6,660 bases of DNA from Thermodesulfobacteriales bacterium (GCA_026985945.1 JALSPN010000267.1:1-6660), one strand, 5' to 3'. Counted from the stretch's first letter, positions 1-6,143 are shown. Numbers and translations are program-made. Notes: generated from the letters alone by a model not told the origin.

Positions 1-955
1 GGTCAAGGCCGACGGAGAAATAGTAAAGATTTCGCTCGGGGAAGCTCCCGAAGACCCGGTATTCACTATCTGCGATCTCCTCCCCCACCTGGCCCGAAAA
101 GTCCAGGGGGAAAAAAAGCTTCGGGAGGCCATTTCCGGAGAAAAATTAAATGTTCTTGTGGGAGGATTTCCGCTTCCTGATACCGAAGAAAAAGAAAGGG
201 TCAAACTTGCCATTCTCAAGATCCTTAACGATCGCTTTGGCCTGGTGGAAGAAGACTTCATCAGTGCGGAACTTGAGATCGTCCCGGCAGGCCCGGCAAG
301 AGACGTAGGATTTGACCGGGCCTTTATCGGAGGCTATGGTCAGGACGATCGGATATGTGCCTTCACTTCTCTGGCCGCTATCCTTAACCTTGAAGCACCA
401 CCCTACACCAGTATCGCCCTCTTTTTAGACAAAGAAGAAATCGGCTCCGATGGTAATACCGGGGCCAAAAGCCGCACTCTTGAGAAGATTTATTACGACC
501 TTCTCAAAATCTCTGGCTCTTCTGCAGCGGCAGACGTGGTCCTGGAGACCTTTTTCCGGACGAAGGCCATCTCAGCCGATGTTACCGCCGGGATAGACCC
601 TTTTTATCAGGAGGTTCATGAAAAATTAAACGACGCCCGGATAGGCCACGGGGTGGTGGTCACCAAATACACGGGCCACGGTGGCAAATACGCCGCCAAC
701 GATGCCCACGCCGAATACGTGGGCTGGTTGCGGCGGGTTCTCAACAGGGCCGGAGTAATCTGGCAGGCGGCTTCCTTTGGCAAGGTCGATGAGGGAGGTG
801 GTGGGACCGTGGCCAAGTATCTGGCCTACCACGGCCTTGATGTCATTGACATGGGCCCTCCCCTCCTCTCCATGCATTCCCCCTTTGAGATTGCCCACAA
901 GGGTGATCTTTATATGACTTACCGGGCTTACAAGGCCTTTTTTGAGGCGGCTTAA
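1..955 (+). CDS. M18 family metallo-aminopeptidase (C-terminal part, 5' end outside the window)
   Basis: Cytosolic zinc aminopeptidase of family M18, expected to remove N-terminal residues from peptides. The frame is open from base 2, so 317 C-terminal residues are visible and perhaps 120-150 are missing; a GTG at 158 is internal because clear M18 sequence (FTICDLLPHLARK) precedes it. Seen, counting from base 2: GQDDR with bridging-metal Asp115; DKEEIGS with general base Glu145 and metal ligand Glu146; SADV with Asp193; MHSP with His292. The spacing between these matches the known M18 set (human DNPEP Asp264, Glu301/Glu302, Asp346, His440). TKYTG and GKVDEGGGGT are further family signatures. 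The first metal-ligand His would lie in the missing part. The gene ends 2 bases before the methyltransferase gene, suggesting one transcript. Family assignment is firm; substrate preference is not visible. Confidence 0.93.
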   Translation, partial: VKADGEIVKISLGEAPEDPVFTICDLLPHLARKVQGEKKLREAISGEKLNVLVGGFPLPDTEEKERVKLAILKILNDRFGLVEEDFISAELEIVPAGPARDVGFDRAFIGGYGQDDRICAFTSLAAILNLEAPPYTSIALFLDKEEIGSDGNTGAKSRTLEKIYYDLLKISGSSAAADVVLETFFRTKAISADVTAGIDPFYQEVHEKLNDARIGHGVVVTKYTGHGGKYAANDAHAEYVGWLRRVLNRAGVIWQAASFGKVDEGGGGTVAKYLAYHGLDVIDMGPPLLSMHSPFEIAHKGDLYMTYRAYKAFFEAA

Positions 956-957
956 AA

Positions 958-1743
958 ATGATAAAGGAAGGAGATCTCGTCCTTCTCTGCACCGAAGAGG
1001 GGCGCACCTATCTGGTAGAGATAGGAAAGCGCCCCTTTCAGACCCACCGGGACAGTTTTCAACTGGAAGATTTGATCGGAAAACCCTATGGCACCACCAT
1101 CAGCGGTAAACGGGGAGAGAAGCTTTTTGCCCTGCGCCCTACGGTTTATGACTTTCTTATGAAACTTAAGCGGATCACCCAGATTATTTACCCCAAAGAC
1201 ATTGGCTACATCCTTTTAAGACTTGATGTAGGGCCGGGGAAAACCATCCTGGAGTGTGGCACAGGCTCCGGAAGCCTGCTTCTGGCCTTTGCTTATGCCG
1301 TAGGAGACACTGGCCAGGTGATCACCTACGAAAAAGAAGAGCGTTTTCAGCAGGTGGCCCGGGAAAATTTAACCCGTTTCGGGCTTGAAAAGCGGGTTGT
1401 CTTCAAGGGAGAGGCTCGGGGAGAATTCGAAGAGGAAGAGGCGGTAGATGCCGTTTTTCTGGATCTTAAGACCCCGTGGGAGCTGGTTAACGCCGCCTGG
1501 AAGGCCCTTAAAGGAGGCGCACCACTTGGGATCCTCCTTCCTACCGCCAACCAGGTGAGTGAAACTCTCAAAGCCCTTGCCAGGCTTCCCTTTGTGGGGA
1601 CTGAAGTCCTGGAAATAATGATCCGTTTTTACAAAACCAATCCGGAACGTTTCAGGCCCGAGGACCGCATGGTAGGCCATACGGCCTATCTCCTCTTTAG
1701 CAGAAAAATAAAGGAGGGCTCTCATGAAAGAGCTAGGTTTTGA
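958..1743 (+). CDS. trmI: tRNA (adenine-58-N1)-methyltransferase, TrmI family
   Basis: Class I SAM-dependent enzyme that makes m1A58 in the T-loop of tRNA, a modification that stabilises tRNA and matters in thermophiles; TrmI acts as a homotetramer. Of 261 residues, 1-70 form the small beta-rich N-terminal domain. KRITQIIYPKDIGYI (71-85) is a TrmI signature. The SAM loop is ECGTGSG (99-105), Glu125 is the probable ribose-binding acid, FLDLKTPWE (167-175) carries the catalytic Asp169, and RPEDRMVGHTAYL (233-245) is the conserved C-terminal motif. Length is normal for the family. The ATG lies 2 bases after the aminopeptidase stop, with only a weak GAGGCGG (944-950) as ribosome binding site, so translation is probably coupled. 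Its last 20 bases overlap the aldolase start. Archaeal homologues can also modify A57; a bacterial-type A58 specificity is inferred. Confidence 0.92.
   Translation: MIKEGDLVLLCTEEGRTYLVEIGKRPFQTHRDSFQLEDLIGKPYGTTISGKRGEKLFALRPTVYDFLMKLKRITQIIYPKDIGYILLRLDVGPGKTILECGTGSGSLLLAFAYAVGDTGQVITYEKEERFQQVARENLTRFGLEKRVVFKGEARGEFEEEEAVDAVFLDLKTPWELVNAAWKALKGGAPLGILLPTANQVSETLKALARLPFVGTEVLEIMIRFYKTNPERFRPEDRMVGHTAYLLFSRKIKEGSHERARF
1711..1717 (+). promoter_or_regulatory. Shine-Dalgarno of the aldolase gene, inside trmI
   Basis: AAGGAGG sits 6 bases before the ATG at 1724, within the last codons of trmI. It fixes the aldolase start at 1724 and shows that the 20-base overlap between the two genes is real. 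Confidence 0.85.
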
Positions 1744-3061
1744 AGTTTCTGAGGGAGGAATACGCATCCTCCAGGAAGAGGTGGCCCGCAAGAGTTTAGA
1801 CCAGCTGGTTTATGAAGCCGTCTTCTGTGAAGACCGTGCTGAGAAAGAAAAAAGGCTTACGCTGGTAAAGGAGCTGGCCAAGGCCCTGGGAGCCATACCG
1901 GCCTCTATTTTCGGGCTTTATCGCTTTATGGCCCGGGATTTTCCGGGCTTTACGGTGCCTGCTATCAATATTCGGGGGGTCACCTATGATTTTGCCCGCA
2001 CCGTTTTTCGGGTGGCCACGGACCTAAAAGTAGGGGCCATAATCTTTGAGATTGCCCGTTCAGAAATAAGCTACACCCTCCAAAGGCCCCTGGAATACGC
2101 TTCCGTCATCTGTGCGGCCGCTGCGCGGGAAGGCTTCAGGGGGCCGGTCTTCGTCCAGGGAGATCATTTTCAGTTCAAACGCCAGGCCTTTTTTGCCGCT
2201 CCCGAAAAAGAAAAGGCCAATATTTCTAAATTGATAGATGAGGCCCTGGAAGCCGAGTTTTACCAGATCGATATCGACGCCTCCACCCTGGTAGAAATCG
2301 AAAAACCCACCGTTGAAGAACAGCAATATCTCAACTCCCTGCTCACCGCGGAGATGACTTCTTACATCCGGGAGAATGAGCCACAGGGTATAACCGTCAA
2401 CGTGGGCGGAGAAATTGGAGAAATCGGGGGGCATAACAGCCGACCCGAAGAACTCCGAGCCTTTATGGACATCTACCAGAAACACCTCTCAAAAGGCCCT
2501 GGAATTTCAAAGATCAGTGTTCAGACGGGCACTTCTCACGGAGGGGTGGTTCTTCCTGATGGGAGCGTGGCCAGGGTGGCCGTAGATTTTGACACCCTGA
2601 AAACCCTTTCAGAAATCGCCCGCCGGGAATACGGAATGGCAGGGGCGGTGCAACACGGGGCCTCTACCCTTCCTGACGAAATGTTCCATCTCTTCCCAGA
2701 GGTGGGATGCTGCGAGATTCACCTGGCCACCGGTTTTCAAAACCTTATCTATGATCACCCCGCACTTCCGGAAAGTTTTCGCCAGGAAATCTATGAATTC
2801 CTGAAGAAAAATTTTGCCAAAGAATGGAAGGAAGGGTGGTCAGAGGCCCAGTTTATTTACAAAGTCCGCAAAAAAGGTTTCGGGCCCTTTAAGAAAAAAT
2901 GGTGGGATTTAGACCCTCAAGTCAAGGAAAAAATAATGGAAAGCCTGGCGCAGAAAGTAGCTTTTCTCTTTGAAAAACTGCGAATTACTGCTACTCAAGG
3001 AATAGTTTCAGAGAATATAAAGCCTATTTTTATTAAAAAAATTATTACGCAGACAAAATAA
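1724..3061 (+). CDS. Divergent class II (zinc-dependent) ketose-bisphosphate aldolase family protein
   Basis: Probably a cytosolic metal-dependent TIM-barrel aldolase of the class II FBP/tagatose-bisphosphate family; substrate unknown. Seen in 445 residues: a helical N-terminal extension (about 1-75); FTVPAINIRG (76-85), like the family's opening strand; VFVQGDHFQ with Asp147-His148 at the catalytic Asp/zinc His site; QIDIDAST (181-188); GGEIGEIGG with Glu230; QTGTSHGG with His272; QHGASTLPDE with His311. These match E. coli FbaA Asp109, His110, Glu174, His226 and His264 in order and roughly in spacing, so an active enzyme is expected, unlike the non-catalytic GatZ/KbaZ subunits. The protein is about 90-100 residues longer than usual FbaA, with a C-terminal extension holding a basic aromatic patch (KKGFGPFKKKWWDLD, 383-397). 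The last 25 or so codons are AT-rich. Translation is coupled to trmI; a terminator overlaps the stop codon. Confidence 0.8.
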   Translation: MKELGFEVSEGGIRILQEEVARKSLDQLVYEAVFCEDRAEKEKRLTLVKELAKALGAIPASIFGLYRFMARDFPGFTVPAINIRGVTYDFARTVFRVATDLKVGAIIFEIARSEISYTLQRPLEYASVICAAAAREGFRGPVFVQGDHFQFKRQAFFAAPEKEKANISKLIDEALEAEFYQIDIDASTLVEIEKPTVEEQQYLNSLLTAEMTSYIRENEPQGITVNVGGEIGEIGGHNSRPEELRAFMDIYQKHLSKGPGISKISVQTGTSHGGVVLPDGSVARVAVDFDTLKTLSEIARREYGMAGAVQHGASTLPDEMFHLFPEVGCCEIHLATGFQNLIYDHPALPESFRQEIYEFLKKNFAKEWKEGWSEAQFIYKVRKKGFGPFKKKWWDLDPQVKEKIMESLAQKVAFLFEKLRITATQGIVSENIKPIFIKKIITQTK

Positions 3062-3095
3062 AAACGGAAGGGCCGATAACGGCCCTTTCCGTTTT
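3061..3095. terminator. Bidirectional intrinsic terminator between convergent operons
   Basis: The arm AAAACGGAAGGGCC (3061-3074) pairs with GGCCCTTTCCGTTTT (3081-3095) around the loop GATAAC, with one bulged base. Plus-strand transcripts end in GTTTTATTCTTTC; minus-strand transcripts end in CCGTTTTTATTTTG, so it can stop both the aldolase operon and the dsr operon. It overlaps the last base of the aldolase stop codon and the first two plus-strand bases (3094-3095) of the dsrD stop codon. Confidence 0.9.
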
Positions 3096-3330
3096 ATTCT
3101 TTCATTCCCTTTTCCAGATCCTGCCCGGGCAGACTATACATCACCGTAGAGCCGGTGGAGAAGTATTCAAGCTTTCCTTCCTTCACCAGCTCGTTAGCCG
3201 CCTTTTTAATGAGCATCGGCTTGGCGTCCGGTATAGCCCGCTGCATGTCCTTAAGATAAATCTTGGACTTCGCCTTTGCCTTCTTCTGCATAAATTCCAG
3301 AATTTTTTGTTTGACCTCTTCAATATCCAT
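3094..3330 (-). CDS. dsrD: DsrD, dissimilatory sulfite reductase activator
   Basis: A 78-residue cytoplasmic winged-helix protein, the same length as the Desulfovibrio homologue. DsrD is established as an allosteric activator of DsrAB, raising sulfite reduction with DsrC, and is used as a marker of reductive rather than oxidative Dsr pathways. Seen: a basic N-terminal helix region (KQKILEFMQKKAKAKSK), SKIYLKD, a helix-turn-helix-like middle, and the conserved wing LEYFSTGSTVMY (54-65). The ATG follows a strong AAGGAGG (3340-3346) at 9 bases. It lies 32 bases downstream of dsrB on the same strand, and the terminator begins at its stop codon, so it is the last gene of the operon. Despite the winged-helix fold, DNA binding is not its accepted role. 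Confidence 0.95.
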   Translation of the reverse strand: MDIEEVKQKILEFMQKKAKAKSKIYLKDMQRAIPDAKPMLIKKAANELVKEGKLEYFSTGSTVMYSLPGQDLEKGMKE

Positions 3331-3354
3331 AAGACACTCCCTCCTTATTTGTTA

Positions 3355-3381
3355 CCACGTGTTTACTTAATTTCCACGTGG
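3355..3381 (-). repeat. Inverted repeat/stem-loop spanning the dsrB stop codon
   Basis: CCACGTG (3355-3361) and CACGTGG (3375-3381) can form a 7-base-pair stem in the dsr transcript with a 13-base loop that contains the dsrB TAA (3363-3365). There is no T-run after it, so it is not a normal terminator. It sits just upstream of the dsrD Shine-Dalgarno. A role in RNA stability or processing, or in dsrD translation, is inference only. Confidence 0.55.
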
Positions 3382-4595
3382 CTGGTGAACTTAAAGTGCA
3401 TTGAAGTCCGGTAAGTATCGTAAGCCAGACGATAATCATCCATCGTTTTCTCAGTAAAAGGAATTTCACAGAGCTCAAAGAAACGTTCCCAACCAATGCG
3501 CTCGGCCCATTCTCCCAGACGCTCATACTTACGGGCATGCTGAGCATAGGTCTCAAGGATCTTACGAACCCACTTCACCGTAGTCGGCCAGCGCGGAGGC
3601 TCGTTGGGAATGTAAGGAATAACGAGTTTGGAAAACTTAGGCGGAGAAACCCGGTTGGAAATTTTACCACCAACCAGAATCGCTATACCGTCACCCTCAC
3701 CATCAGCAAGAGGCATAGCCGGGCACATGGTGTAACAGTTACCACAGAACATACAGCGCTGCTCGTTTACCCGCACCGTCTTTTTCTTTTTGCCATCAAT
3801 CTCGACCGTGGCCGGCTTAATAGCCCCGAGAGGACAGGCCGCCACTACCAGCGGAATCTCGCATACATACTCGAGACGATCATCTTCAACCAGAGGAGGC
3901 TTCCGGTGGATACCGAGAATAGCAATATCAGAGCAATGCACCGCCCCACACATGTTCAGGCAGCAGGCCAGAGCCACCCGCACCTGGGCCGGAAGCTTAT
4001 GACTCCCGAAATATTCAAAAAGATCATCCATCACCGCCTTCACCACACCAGAAGCGTCGATAGCTGGCGTATGGCAGTGGACCCAACCCTGCGTGTGAAC
4101 AATATTGGTAACACTGGCACCGGTCCCACCTACGGGGAACTTATAGGAGCCACCGGGGTGTTTGCGATTCTTGAGATCTTCAAGGAGATTCCGCAGGGTT
4201 TCTTCATCCGTAACATGGAATTCGATGTTGTTACGGGTAGTCCAGCGGACATAACCTTCGCAGTATTTATCGGCTATTTCACAGACCTCACGAATATAAT
4301 CGGTGGTAATAAGACGTGGCGTGCCACAGCGCACGGCATAAACTACATCTCCGGTCTCACTGGTATACTTGATAACTCCCGGCTGGACGATCTCATGGCT
4401 CTTCCACTTACCATAATTCTTTTTAATTACCGGAGGGAAGAACTGGGCATAATACGGAGGACCAATATCAGTAATACGGTTTTCCATGGGCTTCTGGGGA
4501 TTGTAAAGCTTTTCCCCGAGCTCCGGATCATAAGGTTTGCTAAAAATTTCGTCTAACTGGGCTTCCTGAATCTTCTGATAAATCTGATCAGACAT
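3363..4595 (-). CDS. dsrB: Dissimilatory sulfite reductase, beta subunit
   Basis: Beta subunit of cytoplasmic DsrAB (alpha2beta2), which carries the catalytic siroheme and reduces sulfite, passing the product to DsrC. In 410 residues: the sulfite reductase N-terminal half; HTQGWVHC with Cys174; ACCLNMCG with Cys211, Cys212 and Cys216, the siroheme-cluster ligands (Desulfovibrio Cys151, 188, 189, 193, all shifted by 23); an inserted ferredoxin domain with Cys254 and RCMFCGNC Cys281, 284, 287; and the near-universal [16 protein letters not shown] (358-373). The ATG at 4595 has a perfect AAGGAGGT 5 bases upstream, so the roughly 23-residue N-terminal extension relative to Desulfovibrio DsrB appears real. 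The C terminus runs 7 residues past the usual FKF end. It lies 70 bases after dsrA and 32 bases before dsrD. Confidence 0.97.
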   Translation of the reverse strand: MSDQIYQKIQEAQLDEIFSKPYDPELGEKLYNPQKPMENRITDIGPPYYAQFFPPVIKKNYGKWKSHEIVQPGVIKYTSETGDVVYAVRCGTPRLITTDYIREVCEIADKYCEGYVRWTTRNNIEFHVTDEETLRNLLEDLKNRKHPGGSYKFPVGGTGASVTNIVHTQGWVHCHTPAIDASGVVKAVMDDLFEYFGSHKLPAQVRVALACCLNMCGAVHCSDIAILGIHRKPPLVEDDRLEYVCEIPLVVAACPLGAIKPATVEIDGKKKKTVRVNEQRCMFCGNCYTMCPAMPLADGEGDGIAILVGGKISNRVSPPKFSKLVIPYIPNEPPRWPTTVKWVRKILETYAQHARKYERLGEWAERIGWERFFELCEIPFTEKTMDDYRLAYDTYRTSMHFKFTSHVEIK

Positions 4596-4600
4596 CTTCT

Positions 4601-4608
4601 ACCTCCTT
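4601..4608 (-). promoter_or_regulatory. Shine-Dalgarno of dsrB
   Basis: AAGGAGGT on the minus strand, 5 bases before the ATG at 4595. It supports the long DsrB form; the next in-frame Met (residue 37, in KPMENR) has no such site. Confidence 0.85.
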
Positions 4609-4630
4609 CATTTTCAAACTTTTTATAATA

Positions 4631-4647
4631 AGGGGGCCAGGCCCCCT
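4631..4647 (-). repeat. GC-rich stem-loop in the dsrA-dsrB gap
   Basis: AGGGGGC-CAG-GCCCCCT, a perfect 7-base-pair GC-rich stem with a 3-base loop, lies in the 70-base gap. In the dsr direction it is followed by TTATTATAAAAAG, a poor T-run, so complete termination is unlikely. It could cause partial termination, protect the dsrA 3' end or mark a processing site; these are inferences. Confidence 0.65.
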
Positions 4648-4665
4648 AGATTTTTCAGAAAATTA

Positions 4666-5955
4666 CTAAGCCGGGTGACGCTCACGGAATTCTTTAATAT
4701 CACGCTTCCAGCCCCCAGGCACTTCTTCTTCCTTCCAGAAGACATAGGGGTTAGACCGCGGCTCACGAATCATCTGCGGTATGTGCTTGAGTTTTACAAT
4801 CTCTACAAAGTTGGCCAGGCCCACACGCTGCATAAGTTCTCCGAGACGCTCACGGTTCTTTCCTTCTTCCATCCAGAACATCCAGACATTTTCTATAATT
4901 TCTTTAAGCTCATCGTAGGGAGGCTCAAGCCTGATGAAAGGAATCATCACGGTAGAAAGCTGAGCACCTTCAAGAATCGGCGCCTTAGCACCCATAAGAA
5001 TAGTGGCACCCGTATCAGTCCCCGGACGCAGGGCCTCAGGCATTACGTTGATACAGTGCATACAACGGTTACATTCTTTGTTGTTAATATGAAGCTTTTC
5101 ACCATCCCAGTACATGCACTGGGTGGGGCAGAGATCAATTACCTCTTTCTGGATATCAAACGGGCCCCAATCCCGATCTGAGTGGGCACCGGCATTGGGT
5201 TTCAACTCGCCACCTACGTAAGCCTTTACGGCCTCCTGATCAATGCGGATATCGTCAATCCAGGTGCCGATAATGGAGAAGTCGGCCCGTGCGATAGCGG
5301 CCACACAGTCATTGGGGCAACCAGAAATCTTGAACTTAAACTTGTAAGGGAAGGCCGGACGGTGAAGCTCGTCCTGATAGGTCATGGTGAGATCATAACA
5401 GAGCTCCTGGGTATCAATACAGCTCCACTCACAACGGGCCTTACCGATACAGCAGGAAGGAGTCCTGAGGTTGGAACCAGAACCACCAAGGTCCATATTC
5501 ATCTGGTGGGTAAGATCAAAAAAGACCGGCTCAAGCTGCTCGGTCGTAGTCCCCAGGAGGACCATATCTCCAGTGGAACCGTGAAAGTTGGTCATACCAC
5601 TTCCGCGATTATCCCAGAGTTCGCAGAGCTTACGCAGAGCGGAAGTATGATAAAACTTGGAAGCCGGCTGGTTCACACGGATGGTGTGAAAGGCCCAGAT
5701 GGCAGGGAATTTCTCCTGCTGGTCAGAATAACGACCGATAACACCACCACCATAACCGAAGACGCCTACGATACCACCGTGCTTCCAGTGGGTCTCCTTG
5801 TGCTTGTAAGAAAGCTCAAGCTGGCCGAGGAGATCAAAACAGGCCTGTTTCTTGTGTTTCTCACCGTATTGTTCGATGTCATCCACAAAACTCGGCCAGG
5901 GACCACTTTTAAGCTCCGATACCATTTGAGTGTCATGTTTTTTGATTTCCGACAT
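4666..5955 (-). CDS. dsrA: Dissimilatory sulfite reductase, alpha subunit
   Basis: Alpha subunit of cytoplasmic DsrAB. Of 429 residues: sulfite reductase half-domains; TPSCCIGKARC with Cys169 and Cys175 (C-X5-C), then SGCPNDC with Cys213 and Cys217 (C-X3-C) as siroheme-cluster ligands; a ferredoxin domain with Cys276 in LCPTQC and Cys295, 298, 301 in ECNRCMHC. All these are shifted by 8 from the Desulfovibrio residues (177, 183, 221, 225; 284, 303, 306, 309), and the protein is 8 residues shorter, so the core has almost no insertions. In Dsr enzymes the alpha-subunit site is structural while the beta site is catalytic. Start: the ATG at 5955 is preferred over the TTG one codon upstream (5958), because AAGGAGGT lies 6 bases from the ATG but only 3 from the TTG. 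First gene of dsrABD, with its own promoter; the stop codon is TAG. Confidence 0.97.
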   Translation of the reverse strand: MSEIKKHDTQMVSELKSGPWPSFVDDIEQYGEKHKKQACFDLLGQLELSYKHKETHWKHGGIVGVFGYGGGVIGRYSDQQEKFPAIWAFHTIRVNQPASKFYHTSALRKLCELWDNRGSGMTNFHGSTGDMVLLGTTTEQLEPVFFDLTHQMNMDLGGSGSNLRTPSCCIGKARCEWSCIDTQELCYDLTMTYQDELHRPAFPYKFKFKISGCPNDCVAAIARADFSIIGTWIDDIRIDQEAVKAYVGGELKPNAGAHSDRDWGPFDIQKEVIDLCPTQCMYWDGEKLHINNKECNRCMHCINVMPEALRPGTDTGATILMGAKAPILEGAQLSTVMIPFIRLEPPYDELKEIIENVWMFWMEEGKNRERLGELMQRVGLANFVEIVKLKHIPQMIREPRSNPYVFWKEEEVPGGWKRDIKEFRERHPA

Positions 5956-5961
5956 CAATAA

Positions 5962-5969
5962 ACCTCCTT
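5962..5969 (-). promoter_or_regulatory. Shine-Dalgarno of dsrA
   Basis: AAGGAGGT on the minus strand, 6 bases before the ATG at 5955. It decides the start against the adjacent TTG at 5958. Confidence 0.88.
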
Positions 5970-5986
5970 AAAGAGTTTTTCTCTAC

Positions 5987-6015
5987 ACCTTACTACGAGG
6001 CGAGCCTAGTAAGGT
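5987..6015. promoter_or_regulatory. Operator-like perfect inverted repeat at the dsr promoter
   Basis: ACCTTACTA (5987-5995), 11 bases, then TAGTAAGGT (6007-6015). The half-site centres are 20 bases apart, about two helical turns, as expected for a dimeric regulator. One arm runs from the start of the predicted -10 into the spacer and the other covers about +1 to +10, the position of a repressor site. It does not resemble the Rex consensus (TTGTGAA-N4-TTCACAA) or HcpR-type GTGA/TCAC sites. If transcription starts near 5996, only one arm is transcribed, which favours a DNA operator over an RNA hairpin. No regulator is identified here. Confidence 0.6.
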
Positions 6016-6031
6016 TTAAAGGTGGTGTCAA
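6003..6031 (-). promoter_or_regulatory. Predicted sigma-70-like promoter of dsrABD
   Basis: On the minus strand TTGACA (6026-6031) is a perfect -35, followed by a 17-base spacer and TAGGCT (6003-6008) as -10. The -10 keeps the most conserved T1, A2 and T6 but not the middle. The expected start of transcription is near 5996, giving a 5' leader of about 40 bases before dsrA. Confidence 0.6.
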
Positions 6032-6143
6032 GGAAGAAAGGAGTAATTGAAAGGGAATTATTCCAGATTAGAAGGCCAAAGTTTCTCAAAAATTGCCATA
6101 AATTTTACTTAAGTTTTTATTCTATAATTTAGGGTTAACTCTT

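Larger units (their letters stand above)
5956..6143. other. dsr upstream intergenic region
   Basis: 188 bases between the HDOD gene stop and dsrA. The dsrA-proximal half has the ribosome binding site, the operator-like repeat and the predicted promoter. The distal part (6054-6143) is AT-rich, with a short palindrome GGAATTATTCC (6054-6064) and ACTTAAGT (6107-6114). I see no convincing terminator for the HDOD gene and no small ORF or RNA gene that I can support. Confidence 0.6.

Noticed and set aside
158..160. GTG as the start of the aminopeptidase
   Set aside because: The frame is open upstream to the window edge and encodes conserved M18 sequence, so this is an internal Val codon of a truncated gene.
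1369..1791. Minus-strand open frame of 140 codons across the trmI-aldolase junction
   Set aside because: Antisense to two well-supported genes, with no ribosome binding site and no domain.
2060..2485. Minus-strand open frame of 141 codons inside the aldolase
   Set aside because: Antisense to the conserved catalytic core of the aldolase; shadow frame.
3537..4556. Plus-strand open frame of 339 codons opposite dsrB
   Set aside because: It is fully antisense to a certain dsrB, starts and ends without a ribosome binding site, and its product has no recognisable domain. Long antisense frames arise when the sense gene avoids TTA, CTA and TCA codons.
4631..4650. Stem-loop between dsrA and dsrB as a full terminator
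   Set aside because: No proper T-run follows the stem in the dsr direction, and dsrB has no other visible promoter in the gap, so full termination would silence an essential subunit.
4675..5181. Plus-strand open frame of 168 codons opposite the 3' half of dsrA
   Set aside because: Same reading frame as the shadow at 5182 and antisense to conserved DsrA ferredoxin-domain codons.
5956..5958. TTG as the dsrA start codon
   Set aside because: It is only 3 bases from the Shine-Dalgarno, while the adjacent ATG has a 6-base spacing and is the stronger start codon.
5182..5961. Plus-strand open frame of 259 codons opposite dsrA
   Set aside because: Antisense shadow of dsrA; the translation is low-complexity Thr/Gly/Leu with no domain, and it has no upstream signals.
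6123..6128. TATAAT on the plus strand as a promoter -10
   Set aside because: There is no matching -35 at normal spacing and no plus-strand gene downstream before the antisense of the HDOD gene; the region is simply AT-rich.
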